A stretch of 64,000 nt of DNA from Mannheimia glucosida. Its GTDB lineage: Bacteria > Pseudomonadota > Gammaproteobacteria > Enterobacterales > Pasteurellaceae. Of the stretch, positions 48,500 to 57,432 are shown piece by piece (the stretch's first letter is position 1; each line of letters starts with the position of its first letter). The stretch spans positions 1,488,001 to 1,552,000 of the forward strand of contig NZ_CP176502.1 in NCBI RefSeq assembly GCF_046267875.1. Reading direction: 5' to 3'. Made by a program: the position numbers and the translations under genes. The notes below the pieces were generated by a model, which saw nothing but the letters and a program-made list of their open reading frames with translations, made no database searches and was not told the DNA's origin.

Positions 48500-51157
48500 A
48501 TGTCAGAGAACTTAAGAAATGACGTAGATCCAATCGAAACTCAGGATTGGTTAGCATCACTCGATTCATTAATTCGTGAAGAAGGTTTAGAGCGCGCTCA
48601 ATTTATCATTGAACAAGTTATTAGCCAAGCTCGTGCAGGTGGCGTGGCATTACCAACAGGCGTAACAACAGATTATGTCAATACTATCCCTGTTTCCGAG
48701 CAGCCAGCTTATCCGGGTGATCATAAAATCGAACGTCGTATTCGTTCTGCGGTACGTTGGAATGCGATTGCGGCAGTACTTCGTAGCCAGAAGAAAGATC
48801 TTGACTTAGGTGGTCATATTTCAACTTTCCAATCTGCGGCAACTATGTATGAAGTGTGTTTTAACCACTTTTTCAAAGCTCCAACCGAAAAAAATGGCGG
48901 TGATTTAGTCTTCTTCCAAGGTCACGCAGCACCGGGTATGTATGGTCGTGCGTTCTTAGAAGGTCGTATTAGCGCAGAACAAATGGATAACTTCCGTCAA
49001 GAAGCGTTCACTGATGGTTTATCATCTTACCCACACCCTAAATTAATGCCTGAATTCTGGCAATTCTCAACTGTATCTATGGGTTTAGGTCCGGTAAATG
49101 CTATTTATCAAGCTCGCTTCTTAAAATATTTAGAAAACCGTGGCTTAAAAGATACTGCTGACCAAAAAGTATATGCATTTTTAGGCGATGGCGAAATGGA
49201 TGAAATCGAATCTAAAGGTGCATTATCATTCGCCGGTCGTGAAAAATTAAATAACTTAATCTTTACTATTAGCTGTAACTTACAACGTTTAGACGGTCCG
49301 GTTAACGGTAACGGTAAAATCGTACAAGAATTAGAAGCTCTCTTTACCGGTTGTGGCTGGGAAGTGATTAAAGTGTTATGGGGCAGCGGTTGGGATAAAC
49401 TGCTTGAAAAAGATACCTCAGGTAAACTTAAACAGTTAATGATGGAAGTACTTGATGGTGACTATTTAACCTTCAAATCCAAAAATGGTGCTTACGTACG
49501 TGAACACTTCTTCGGTCGTTACCCTGAAACTGCAGCATTAGTTGCCGATATGACGGACGATGAAATTTGGGCATTACGCCGTGGTGCGCACGATTCTGAA
49601 AAACTTTATGCTGCTTATGCAAAAGCACAAAAATCGGACAAACCGGTTGTCATTTTAGCTCACCAAGTGAAAGGCTACCGTATTCCTGAAGCGGAAAGTA
49701 AAAATACTGCTCACCAATCGAAAAAAATGTCATTAGATAGCTTAAAAGGCTTCCGTGACTACTTCGAGCTACCATTAACCGATGAGCAAGTAGAACGCCT
49801 AGAGTATGTAAGATTCCCTGAAGGTTCTGAAGAGTACAACTACTTACACGGACAACGTAAAGCCTTAAACGGTTATGTGCCTGTACGTAAACCGAAATTT
49901 ACGGTTGATTTCAAAGTGCCTGAATTAAGCGAATTCCAAGCATTATTGGATGAGCAACCACGTGGTATTTCAACCACAATGGCGTTCTCTCGTGTATTGA
50001 ATACTTTATTGAAAGATAAAAATATCGGTCAGCAAATCGTGCCAATTATTGCGGATGAAGCCCGTACTTTCGGTATGGAAGGTTTATTCCGTCAAATCGG
50101 CATTTACAACCCACACGGTCAAAACTATGTACCGTCAGACCGTGATTTAGTGGCTTACTACCGTGAAGCAAAAGATGGCCAAGTATTACAAGAAGGTATC
50201 AATGAGTTAGGCGCAACAGCCTCTTGGGTGGCAGCAGCGACTTCTTATTCTGTTAGCAACTTACCGATGATCCCATTCTTCATCTACTACTCAATGTTTG
50301 GTTTCCAACGTGTAGGCGATATGATGTGGTTAGCCGGTGACCAATTAGCTCGTGGCTTTATGATTGGTGGTACTTCAGGTCGTACAACATTAAACGGCGA
50401 AGGTTTACAACACGAAGATGGTCATAGCCATATTCAAGCAGGTGTAATCCCGAACTGTGTAACCTATGACCCGGCATTTGCCTTTGAGGTTGCGGTTATT
50501 GTTCAAGACGGTATTCGTCGTATGTATGGTGAAAACCAAGAAGATATCTTCTACTACATTACTACCTTAAATGAAATTACCGAACAGCCGGCAATGCCAG
50601 CAGGTGCGGAAGAAGGTATCCGTAAAGGTTTATATAAATTTGAAACCGTTGAGGGTAAAGGTAAAGGTCACGTACAATTGTTAAGCTCTGGTGCAATTAT
50701 GCGTCACGTGCGTGCAGCGGCACAAATTCTCGCGAATGATTATGGTATTACAGCAGATGTATTCTCAGCACCATCATTCAATGAATTAGGTCGTGACGGA
50801 GCAGATGTAGCTCGTTGGAACTTATTACACCCAACTGAAACACCACGTGTACCGTACGTTGCTCAAGTGTTAAAAGATTTACCAACTGTTGCTTCAACCG
50901 ACTATATGAAGATGTACGCAGAGCAAATCCGTGCTTATGTACCAAGTAAACACTATCACGTGTTAGGTACAGACGGTTTCGGTCGTTCAGACAGCCGTGC
51001 AAACTTACGCGAACACTTTGAAGTGGATGAGCGTTATGTAGTGGTTGCAGCCCTAGCTCAATTAGCAAAAGAAGGCACAGTTGAAAACAAAGTGGTTGCG
51101 GAAGCTATTGCTAAATTCGGCTTAAATGTAGATCGTATTAACCCATTATATGCGTAA
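48500..51157 (+). CDS. aceE: Pyruvate dehydrogenase E1 component
   Basis: An 885-residue homodimeric-type E1, which decarboxylates pyruvate with thiamine diphosphate. The ThDP motif is GDGEMDEIESKGALSF through ISCNLQRLDG, and the N-terminus (MSENLRNDVDPIETQDWLAS) is the E2-binding start. AAGGAAG precedes the ATG. aceF and lpdA follow, each after a space that contains palindromic repeats. No pdhR lies upstream here. Confidence 0.97.
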   Translation: MSENLRNDVDPIETQDWLASLDSLIREEGLERAQFIIEQVISQARAGGVALPTGVTTDYVNTIPVSEQPAYPGDHKIERRIRSAVRWNAIAAVLRSQKKDLDLGGHISTFQSAATMYEVCFNHFFKAPTEKNGGDLVFFQGHAAPGMYGRAFLEGRISAEQMDNFRQEAFTDGLSSYPHPKLMPEFWQFSTVSMGLGPVNAIYQARFLKYLENRGLKDTADQKVYAFLGDGEMDEIESKGALSFAGREKLNNLIFTISCNLQRLDGPVNGNGKIVQELEALFTGCGWEVIKVLWGSGWDKLLEKDTSGKLKQLMMEVLDGDYLTFKSKNGAYVREHFFGRYPETAALVADMTDDEIWALRRGAHDSEKLYAAYAKAQKSDKPVVILAHQVKGYRIPEAESKNTAHQSKKMSLDSLKGFRDYFELPLTDEQVERLEYVRFPEGSEEYNYLHGQRKALNGYVPVRKPKFTVDFKVPELSEFQALLDEQPRGISTTMAFSRVLNTLLKDKNIGQQIVPIIADEARTFGMEGLFRQIGIYNPHGQNYVPSDRDLVAYYREAKDGQVLQEGINELGATASWVAAATSYSVSNLPMIPFFIYYSMFGFQRVGDMMWLAGDQLARGFMIGGTSGRTTLNGEGLQHEDGHSHIQAGVIPNCVTYDPAFAFEVAVIVQDGIRRMYGENQEDIFYYITTLNEITEQPAMPAGAEEGIRKGLYKFETVEGKGKGHVQLLSSGAIMRHVRAAAQILANDYGITADVFSAPSFNELGRDGADVARWNLLHPTETPRVPYVAQVLKDLPTVASTDYMKMYAEQIRAYVPSKHYHVLGTDGFGRSDSRANLREHFEVDERYVVVAALAQLAKEGTVENKVVAEAIAKFGLNVDRINPLYA

Positions 51158-51166
51158 TTTTTAATA

Positions 51167-51231
51167 CTCTCTCCCTTAATGGGAGAGAGACGGCTAAAGG
51201 TTTCGTTGAGAAACTTTTAGCAGAGAGAGGG
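51167..51231. repeat. Palindromic repeat between aceE and aceF (copy A)
   Basis: CTCTCTCCC/GGGAGAGAG (51167-51175/51181-51189) with a TTAAT loop, then GCTAAAGGTTTC/GAAACTTTTAGC, ending AGAGAGAGG. It shares the CTCCC-loop-ATGGGAG core with copy B. Confidence 0.5.
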
Positions 51232-51279
51232 TGTTATTTTTATTTGCAAAAATGTTGAGAAAATCAACCGCTTGTATTT

Positions 51280-51345
51280 CCCCTCTCCCTGATTTTTCTT
51301 CATCTAAGAAGAAAAATCTGTCCCTCTCCCACAATGGGAGAGGGG
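51280..51345. repeat. Palindromic repeat between aceE and aceF (copy B)
   Basis: CCCCTCTCCC (51280-51289) is inverse to GGGAGAGGGG (51336-51345), enclosing the perfect hairpin GATTTTTCTTC/GAAGAAAAATC (51291-51301/51308-51318). It is inverse-oriented to copy A and ends 22 bases before the aceF ATG, so it lies in the leader. Confidence 0.5.
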
Positions 51346-51367
51346 GTAACTCAAGAAGGATTTCAAA

Positions 51368-53275
51368 ATGTCAAAACAAATTAATGTGCCGGATATCGGT
51401 TCGGATGAAGTCAGCGTAACTGAAGTGATGGTTAAAGCTGGCGATACTATTTCAGTAGATCAATCAATTATTAATGTAGAAGGCGATAAAGCCTCTATGG
51501 AAGTGCCGGCTCCTGAAGCAGGTGTGGTAAAAGAAGTTTTAGTGAAAGTGGGTGATAAAGTTTCAACCGGTTCACCAATGTTAATTTTAGAGTCAGCAGA
51601 TGTTGCTCCTGCTCAAGAAGCACCAAAAGCAGAAGCAGCTCCTGCTGCTCCAGTAGCAACAACTTCAGCCGTTGTTGAAGTAAATGTACCTGATATCGGT
51701 AGCGATGAAGTTAACGTAACCGAAATTATGGTAAAAGTGGGTGATAGCATTGAAGTGGATCAATCTATCATCAATGTTGAAGGCGATAAAGCGTCAATGG
51801 AAGTCCCTGCACCGGTTGCCGGCGTAGTAAAAGAAATCTTAATCAATGTGGGTGACAAAGTTTCAACCGGTAAATTGATTATGAAATTTGAAACGGCTTC
51901 AGCAGCTCCAGCACAATCTGCACCGGTTGCAGAAGCTGCACCGGCTCAACAAGCTTCAGCATCTGCAATTAAAGATGTTAATGTACCGGACATCGGTGGA
52001 GATGAAGTAAACGTCACTGAAATTATGGTTAAAGTAGGTGATTCTGTTGCAGAAGAGCAATCTTTAATCACGGTTGAAGGCGATAAAGCATCAATGGAAG
52101 TGCCGGCTCCATTTGCCGGTGTGGTAAAAGAAATTTTAGTGAAATCAGGTGATAAAGTATCAACCGGTTCATTAATTATGAAATTTGAAGTAGCGGGTGC
52201 GGCACCGGCTCCGGCGGCTGCTCAAGCGGCTTCAGCTCCTGCTCCACAAGCAGCAGCTCCGGCGAAAGCTGACGCAGCTCCGGCAGGTCAAAACCAATCA
52301 GGTTTAAGCCAAGAACAAGTGGTGGCTTCAGCTAGCTATGCACACGCAACACCGGTAATTCGCCGTTTAGCTCGTGAGTTTGGTGTAAACCTAGACAAAG
52401 TAAAAGGTACAGGTCGTAAAGGTCGTATCGTTAAAGAAGATATTCAAGCATACGTTAAAACGGCTGTTCAAGTATTTGAAAAACAAGGCGGAACAGCAGC
52501 GGCAGCAACAGGTGCGGCAAACGGTGCAGGCTTAGGTTTATTACCGTGGCCGAAAGTAGATTTCAGCAAGTTTGGTGAAGTTGAAGAAGTTGAATTAAGC
52601 CGTATCAATAAGATTTCCGGTGCGAACTTACACCGTAACTGGGTAATGATTCCTCACGTTACACATTTCGATCGCACAGACATTACAGAGTTAGAGAACT
52701 TCCGTAAAGAGCAAAACAAAGAAGCTGAAAAACGTAAGTTAGATGTGAAGATCACACCTGTAGTGTTCATTATGAAAGCAGTGGCAAGTGCATTAGAAGC
52801 CTTCCCTCGTTTCAACAGCTCAATTTCTGAAGATGCACAACGTTTAACCTTGAAAAAATATATCAATATCGGGGTTGCGGTTGATACACCAAACGGCTTA
52901 GTGGTGCCGGTGTTCAAAAATGTGAACAAAAAAGGCATTATCGAGCTTTCTCGTGAATTAATGGAAGTATCGAAAAAAGCCCGTGAAGGTAAATTGACAG
53001 CATCTGATATGCAAGGTGGCTGTTTCACAATTTCAAGCTTAGGCGGTATTGGTACAACTCACTTCACACCAATCGTGAATGCACCGGAAGTAGCAATTTT
53101 AGGTGTGTCTAAATCTGAAATGCAACCGATTTGGAATGGTAAAGAATTTGAACCACGCTTAATGCTTCCGCTTTCATTATCATTCGACCACCGCGTGATC
53201 GATGGTGCTGATGGTGCACGCTTCTTAAGCTACATTAATAGCGTATTAGCAGATATCCGTCGTTTAGTGATGTAA
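51368..53275 (+). CDS. aceF: Dihydrolipoyl acetyltransferase (E2) with three lipoyl domains
   Basis: A 635-residue E2. Three lipoyl domains (near residues 1-75, 100-180 and 205-280) each have GDKASMEVPAP with the lipoylated lysine, joined by Ala/Pro-rich linkers. A peripheral-subunit-binding domain (TPVIRRLAREFGVNLDKVKG) and a catalytic domain with SFDHRVIDGADGARF follow. It transfers acetyl groups to CoA at the core of the complex. AAGAAGGA precedes the ATG. Confidence 0.97.
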   Translation: MSKQINVPDIGSDEVSVTEVMVKAGDTISVDQSIINVEGDKASMEVPAPEAGVVKEVLVKVGDKVSTGSPMLILESADVAPAQEAPKAEAAPAAPVATTSAVVEVNVPDIGSDEVNVTEIMVKVGDSIEVDQSIINVEGDKASMEVPAPVAGVVKEILINVGDKVSTGKLIMKFETASAAPAQSAPVAEAAPAQQASASAIKDVNVPDIGGDEVNVTEIMVKVGDSVAEEQSLITVEGDKASMEVPAPFAGVVKEILVKSGDKVSTGSLIMKFEVAGAAPAPAAAQAASAPAPQAAAPAKADAAPAGQNQSGLSQEQVVASASYAHATPVIRRLAREFGVNLDKVKGTGRKGRIVKEDIQAYVKTAVQVFEKQGGTAAAATGAANGAGLGLLPWPKVDFSKFGEVEEVELSRINKISGANLHRNWVMIPHVTHFDRTDITELENFRKEQNKEAEKRKLDVKITPVVFIMKAVASALEAFPRFNSSISEDAQRLTLKKYINIGVAVDTPNGLVVPVFKNVNKKGIIELSRELMEVSKKAREGKLTASDMQGGCFTISSLGGIGTTHFTPIVNAPEVAILGVSKSEMQPIWNGKEFEPRLMLPLSLSFDHRVIDGADGARFLSYINSVLADIRRLVM

Positions 53276-53330
53276 TTGACAGTACAAGCGGTTGATTTTG
53301 CAGATTTTTTTGCAAATTTGACCGCTTATG

Positions 53331-53378
53331 GTAGGGACGCAATGCTTGCGTCCGCGGACACACCCAGTGTGTCCCTAC
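53331..53378. repeat. Palindromic repeat in the lpdA leader
   Basis: Outer GTAGGG/CCCTAC (53331-53336/53373-53378) encloses two perfect hairpins, GGACGCAA/TTGCGTCC (53335-53342/53346-53353) and GGACACAC/GTGTGTCC (53356-53363/53367-53374). It ends about 15 bases before the lpdA start. The outer ends match those at 44513-44580. Confidence 0.6.
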
Positions 53379-53392
53379 AAAGAGGAAAAACT

Positions 53393-54817
53393 ATGAGCAA
53401 AGAAATTAAAACCCAAGTTGTTGTACTTGGTGCAGGCCCGGCAGGTTACTCAGCGGCATTCCGTTGTGCAGACTTAGGCTTAGAAACAGTGATTGTTGAA
53501 CGTTATTCAACCTTAGGTGGTGTTTGCTTAAACGTGGGTTGTATCCCTTCTAAAGCACTATTACACGTTGCAAAAGTAATTGAAGAAGCTAAAAATGCAG
53601 TACACAACGGTGTGACCTTTGGTGAGCCAACGATTGATTTAGATCAGGTGCGTGCCGGTAAAGAAGCGGTTGTTTCAAAATTAACCGGTGGTTTGGCTGG
53701 TATGGCTAAAGCTCGTAAAGTGACTGTAGTAGAAGGCTTAGCAGCATTTACCGGCCCGAACACATTAGTTGCTCGTGATCGTGATGGTAATCCTACAACG
53801 GTTACTTTCGATAATGCAATTATCGCAGCAGGTTCTCGCCCGATTCAACTGCCATTTATTCCACACGAAGATCCACGTGTTTGGGATTCAACCGATGCTC
53901 TTAAATTAAAAGAAGTACCGAAAAAACTCCTTATTATGGGTGGTGGTATTATCGGTTTAGAAATGGGAACTGTATATAACGCGCTTGGTTCAGAAGTGGA
54001 AGTGGTTGAAATGTTCGACCAAGTGATTCCTGCTGCAGATAAAGATGTTGTAGCGATTTACACCAAACAAATCGAGAAAAAATTCAAGCTAATGCTTGAA
54101 ACCAAAGTAACCGCAGTAGAAGCGAAAGATGACGGTATCTATGTATCAATGGAAGGAAAAGCCTGCAACGATACTAAACGTTATGATGCGGTGTTAGTGG
54201 CTATCGGACGTGTGCCAAACGGTAAATTAATTGATGCCGGTAAAGCAGGTGTAGAAGTGGATGAGCGTGGCTTTATTCGTGTGGATAAACAAATGCGTAC
54301 CAATGTACCACACATCTTCGCTATTGGTGATATTGTCGGTCAGCCGATGTTAGCTCACAAAGGCGTACACGAAGGACACGTAGCGGCTGAAGTGATTGCG
54401 GGAATGAAACATTACTTCGATCCGAAAGTCATTCCGTCCATCGCTTATACTGAACCAGAAGTGGCTTGGGTTGGTAAAACTGAGAAAGAGTGTAAACAAG
54501 AAGGCTTGAACTACGAAGTGGCGAAATTCCCTTGGGCTGCTTCAGGTCGTGCGATTGCTTCTGAATGCTCAGAAGGTATGACCAAGTTAATTTTTGATAA
54601 AGATACTCACCGTGTATTAGGTGGTGCGATTGTCGGTAGCAACGGTGGTGAATTATTAGGCGAAATCGGACTTGCAATCGAAATGGGTTGTGATGCAGAA
54701 GATATCGCATTAACCATTCACGCTCACCCAACGTTACACGAATCGGTGGGATTAGCAGCAGAAGTATTTGAAGGTTCGATTACAGACTTACCAAATGCGA
54801 AAGCGAAAAAACGCTAA
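53393..54817 (+). CDS. lpdA: Dihydrolipoyl dehydrogenase (E3)
   Basis: A 474-residue flavoprotein: FAD site GAGPAGYSAAF, redox pair GGVCLNVGCIPSK, NAD site MGGGIIGLEMG and the C-terminal HAHPTLHE. It re-oxidises lipoamide of pyruvate and 2-oxoglutarate dehydrogenases. Start at 53393 follows AAGAGGAAAAACT; the open frame upstream is not coding. It follows aceF. Confidence 0.97.
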   Translation: MSKEIKTQVVVLGAGPAGYSAAFRCADLGLETVIVERYSTLGGVCLNVGCIPSKALLHVAKVIEEAKNAVHNGVTFGEPTIDLDQVRAGKEAVVSKLTGGLAGMAKARKVTVVEGLAAFTGPNTLVARDRDGNPTTVTFDNAIIAAGSRPIQLPFIPHEDPRVWDSTDALKLKEVPKKLLIMGGGIIGLEMGTVYNALGSEVEVVEMFDQVIPAADKDVVAIYTKQIEKKFKLMLETKVTAVEAKDDGIYVSMEGKACNDTKRYDAVLVAIGRVPNGKLIDAGKAGVEVDERGFIRVDKQMRTNVPHIFAIGDIVGQPMLAHKGVHEGHVAAEVIAGMKHYFDPKVIPSIAYTEPEVAWVGKTEKECKQEGLNYEVAKFPWAASGRAIASECSEGMTKLIFDKDTHRVLGGAIVGSNGGELLGEIGLAIEMGCDAEDIALTIHAHPTLHESVGLAAEVFEGSITDLPNAKAKKR

Positions 54818-54839
54818 TCAGATTATTTAGTCTCTAAAA

Positions 54840-54897
54840 ACAAGCGGTTGGATTTTGTAAATTGTTTGCAAAAATCAACCGCTTGATTATTTTTAAA
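54840..54897 (+). terminator. Uptake-sequence terminator after lpdA
   Basis: ACAAGCGGTTG (54840-54850) pairs with CAACCGCTTG (54876-54885), followed by ATTATTTTT. It carries the uptake word in both arms. Confidence 0.75.
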
Positions 54898-55025
54898 ACT
54901 AAACTATTGCATAGTGAGTTTTTTTTCAGCATTTGAATCTGGAATGCTAAATTTAGCATTGACATAAAATGATAAATCCGTAAAATGCACCTCGTTCCAC
55001 AGCGCAATGTTGTGAGACTTCAAAT

Positions 55026-55101
<76 letters not shown>

Positions 55102-55116
55102 ATTTTCAAATCTTAT

Positions 55117-55190
55117 GGCGTGTTAGCAAAGCGGTTATGCACTGGATTGCAAATCCATGTAGCTCGGTTCGACTCCGGGACACGCCTCCA
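55117..55190 (+). tRNA. tRNA-Cys (GCA)
   Basis: A full 74-base cloverleaf: acceptor GGCGTGT/ACACGCC, anticodon loop TTGCAAA (GCA), T-arm GTTCGACTC and encoded CCA. Ends three bases before the priC stop on the other strand. Confidence 0.97.
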
Positions 55191-55193
55191 TCA

Positions 55194-55712
55194 CTATTTA
55201 AATAGCAACTCTTGTTCTAAATCTTCAATTGCTTTTAAACATTTCATTTTGCGATATTCTGTCTCTGTAATTTGATTTTGCAGGGTTTGTTTAGTTGCTT
55301 CATTTTGCGTATTTAAATTTTGCTCAACTAACCAGCTAATTTTCTCGTTCAATGCACGTAACGCTTTACGGTATTCTTGTAAGCGTTTGTTGGGCGCTAA
55401 ACGATGAATATTTGGAGAAAATTGATAGGAAGAATGGAATTGAGCTGATTCTGGCTTACTTTGGATTTTTTCTACGGCATTCTTTAATGCATCAAATTGT
55501 TTAACTAATTTTTCAGCGTAAAATTCACTATATAACACCTCAGTTTGGTTCAATAATAGCTCAACTGTTTTTTCAATTTCAGCAATGAACACACTCACCA
55601 AACCGGTTTGCTGTGAGAAATAGGGTGAATTCAGAAAAATATTATCCGTTGAAAATACATTTAATTCCGAGAGGTTTTGTTTTATTTGGGCGATAAAAAG
55701 TTTTTTTTGCAT
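55194..55712 (-). CDS. priC: Primosomal replication protein PriC
   Basis: A 172-residue protein of PriC type, helical throughout: LVKQFDALKNAVEKI, then LAPNKRLQEYRKALRALNEK as the best family region. PriC helps reload DnaB at stalled forks. Start at 55712 (MQKKLFIAQIKQN); an ATG five codons earlier (55727) is possible. It is convergent with the tRNAs. Confidence 0.82.
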   Translation of the reverse strand: MQKKLFIAQIKQNLSELNVFSTDNIFLNSPYFSQQTGLVSVFIAEIEKTVELLLNQTEVLYSEFYAEKLVKQFDALKNAVEKIQSKPESAQFHSSYQFSPNIHRLAPNKRLQEYRKALRALNEKISWLVEQNLNTQNEATKQTLQNQITETEYRKMKCLKAIEDLEQELLFK

Positions 55713-55727
55713 GCTTGATGTTATCAA

Positions 55728-56215
55728 TAAAGAAAATTTAAGTGAATTTTATTTCATATAACTTCTATTTTAAAGCAAAACACCTTGCATTCAAGCGGTT
55801 GATTTTTATTGATTTCTTATAGTTCGTGTGTGAAAAATAAGCAAAAAAGAAATTAAATATCAAAAATGTGAACTATGTCACAAAATAAATGAACTTTCTG
55901 ATAAGTTTGAACTATATCAAATTAAATATAAAAAACGCTTATTTATCAATGTGTTATGTACTTCATTTTTTCTGTTGAAAATGAGTGGATTTTCTCCAAA
56001 TGAAATAATGTAAGTATAACCATTTGATTTTAAAAGAAAAAATGGCGTCTTTGTTTTGGAGTTTGAACTATTGACATTAAGTTTTCTTTTTGCAATTATT
56101 CTGGCGAAAACAATGTTAGGCGTTTTGCTGATACATTGTATCTTGGATAATTACTCTTACACCTTAATGAGGGTAATTACTTATCATATAACATATAAAA
56201 TCTAAGGTGAAAATT
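55728..56215 (+). promoter_or_regulatory. Long porin regulatory region with CRP- and FNR-like sites
   Basis: A gene-free, AT-rich region of about 490 bases. TGTGAACTATGTCACA (55867-55882) is a perfect TGTGA-N6-TCACA CRP site. TTTGAACTATATCAAA (55906-55921), 39 bases on, is one base from the FNR form TTGAT-N4-ATCAA. A third TTTGAACTATTGACA near 56065 repeats the left half. The sites are seen; regulation is inferred. Confidence 0.6.
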
Positions 56216-57280
56216 ATGAAAAAAACATTAGTTGCATTAGCAGTAACCGCGTTCGCAGCGTCAGCATCAGCAACCACCGTTTACGATGCAGAAGGTTCAA
56301 AAGTAGATTTTGACGGTTCTTTACGTATCGTTCTTGATAGAACGAATTCTAAAGAGCTAGACAATCATAATGTTGTTAAAACTAAAAAAGATGCACACAC
56401 AGGAATCCGTAATGCTGGTTCACGTTTTGGTGTGAGAGTAAAACATGATTTAGCTCAAGATTTCTATGCATTAGGTCGTGTTGAGTTCCGTTTTAACAAA
56501 AATACCAGTGATGATGGTTTTGGTGATTTATATACTAAACGTGCTTATGTTGGTTTAGGTAGTAAGCAATATGGTGAATTAACTTTTGGTCGTCAATTAA
56601 CGATTGCTGATGATTTAAGTCAATCAGTAGATTACAACTACGGTATTAATCCAAAAGGTGATTATATTCAAACCGATGGTAACCAAGTTATTCGTTATGA
56701 CTACCGTGGTGTTGAAAACTTACATGTAAGTGCAAACTATAACTTTGCACAAGATCGTGATGCAGCTGGTGAAGTATTAGTAAATTCACTTCAAAATGCA
56801 TACGGCATTGGTGCATTATATACTGTAGATAACTGGGATTTACGTGCAGCTTATGGTCATACAAACTACAAAACAGCTACTGATAGCACTAAGCACCGTA
56901 AAGATGGTGTATTAGGTTCTGTTGGTTATAAATTTGGTGACTTAAAATTAAGTGTTGACTCTGGCTATCGTCATGAAAAAGTAGAAAATGAGAAAGGAAA
57001 TGCTTTCTATGTGTCTCCAAACTTTGAATACCAAGTAGTACCAGCATCTAAAGTATATGGTAACTACCTATATGAGCGTGAAAAAGTGAAAAACGTAAGT
57101 AAAGAAAAAACTCATGGCTTCTTACTAGGTGTTGACTACCAATTCCATAAACAAGTAGTTGCTTTTGTTGAGGGTTCTTATACTCGTACTAAGGGTTACG
57201 ATAAAGTAACTAATGGTTATGAATACACAGGCAAATCAACTAACAAAGCTATCGGTGTTGGTATGCGTGTATACTGGTAA
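56216..57280 (+). CDS. Outer-membrane porin, OmpP2/OmpH-like
   Basis: A 354-residue porin. Signal peptide MKKTLVALAVTAFAASASA, mature start TTVYDAEGSKVDFDGSLRI, repeated beta-strand patterns (YVGLGSKQYGELTFGRQ) and a C-terminal aromatic strand ending RVYW. Start at 56216 follows AAGGTGAAA. It is the general diffusion porin of the Pasteurellaceae type. A strong terminator follows at 57303-57340. Confidence 0.9.
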   Translation: MKKTLVALAVTAFAASASATTVYDAEGSKVDFDGSLRIVLDRTNSKELDNHNVVKTKKDAHTGIRNAGSRFGVRVKHDLAQDFYALGRVEFRFNKNTSDDGFGDLYTKRAYVGLGSKQYGELTFGRQLTIADDLSQSVDYNYGINPKGDYIQTDGNQVIRYDYRGVENLHVSANYNFAQDRDAAGEVLVNSLQNAYGIGALYTVDNWDLRAAYGHTNYKTATDSTKHRKDGVLGSVGYKFGDLKLSVDSGYRHEKVENEKGNAFYVSPNFEYQVVPASKVYGNYLYEREKVKNVSKEKTHGFLLGVDYQFHKQVVAFVEGSYTRTKGYDKVTNGYEYTGKSTNKAIGVGMRVYW

Positions 57281-57302
57281 TCAATTGATTTCCTAAATTG
57301 AT

Positions 57303-57340
57303 AAACCCCTAACAATATTTATTGTTAGGGGTTTTGTTTT
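57303..57340 (+). terminator. Porin terminator
   Basis: AAACCCCTAACAAT (57303-57316) pairs with ATTGTTAGGGGTTT (57321-57334); four-base loop; T-rich tail. Confidence 0.92.
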
Positions 57341-57373
57341 AAATATATTGTTCATTATCCTTTTTAAAGTGTA

Positions 57374-57405
57374 TGGCTTTGCTGTTATTGGCAAAGCCAA
57401 TTTTT
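57374..57405. terminator. glmU terminator, bidirectional
   Basis: GGCTTTGC (57375-57382) pairs with GCAAAGCC (57391-57398), with a T run on the + side and A/T-rich flank on the other. It ends glmU. Confidence 0.65.
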
Positions 57406-57432
57406 AAATATAATAACTTTTGACCACTGGCA

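Noticed and set aside
53276..53392. Extension of lpdA to the end of aceF
   Set aside because: It would translate an uptake word and a palindromic repeat; ATG 53393 has a good binding site and the standard Lpd start.
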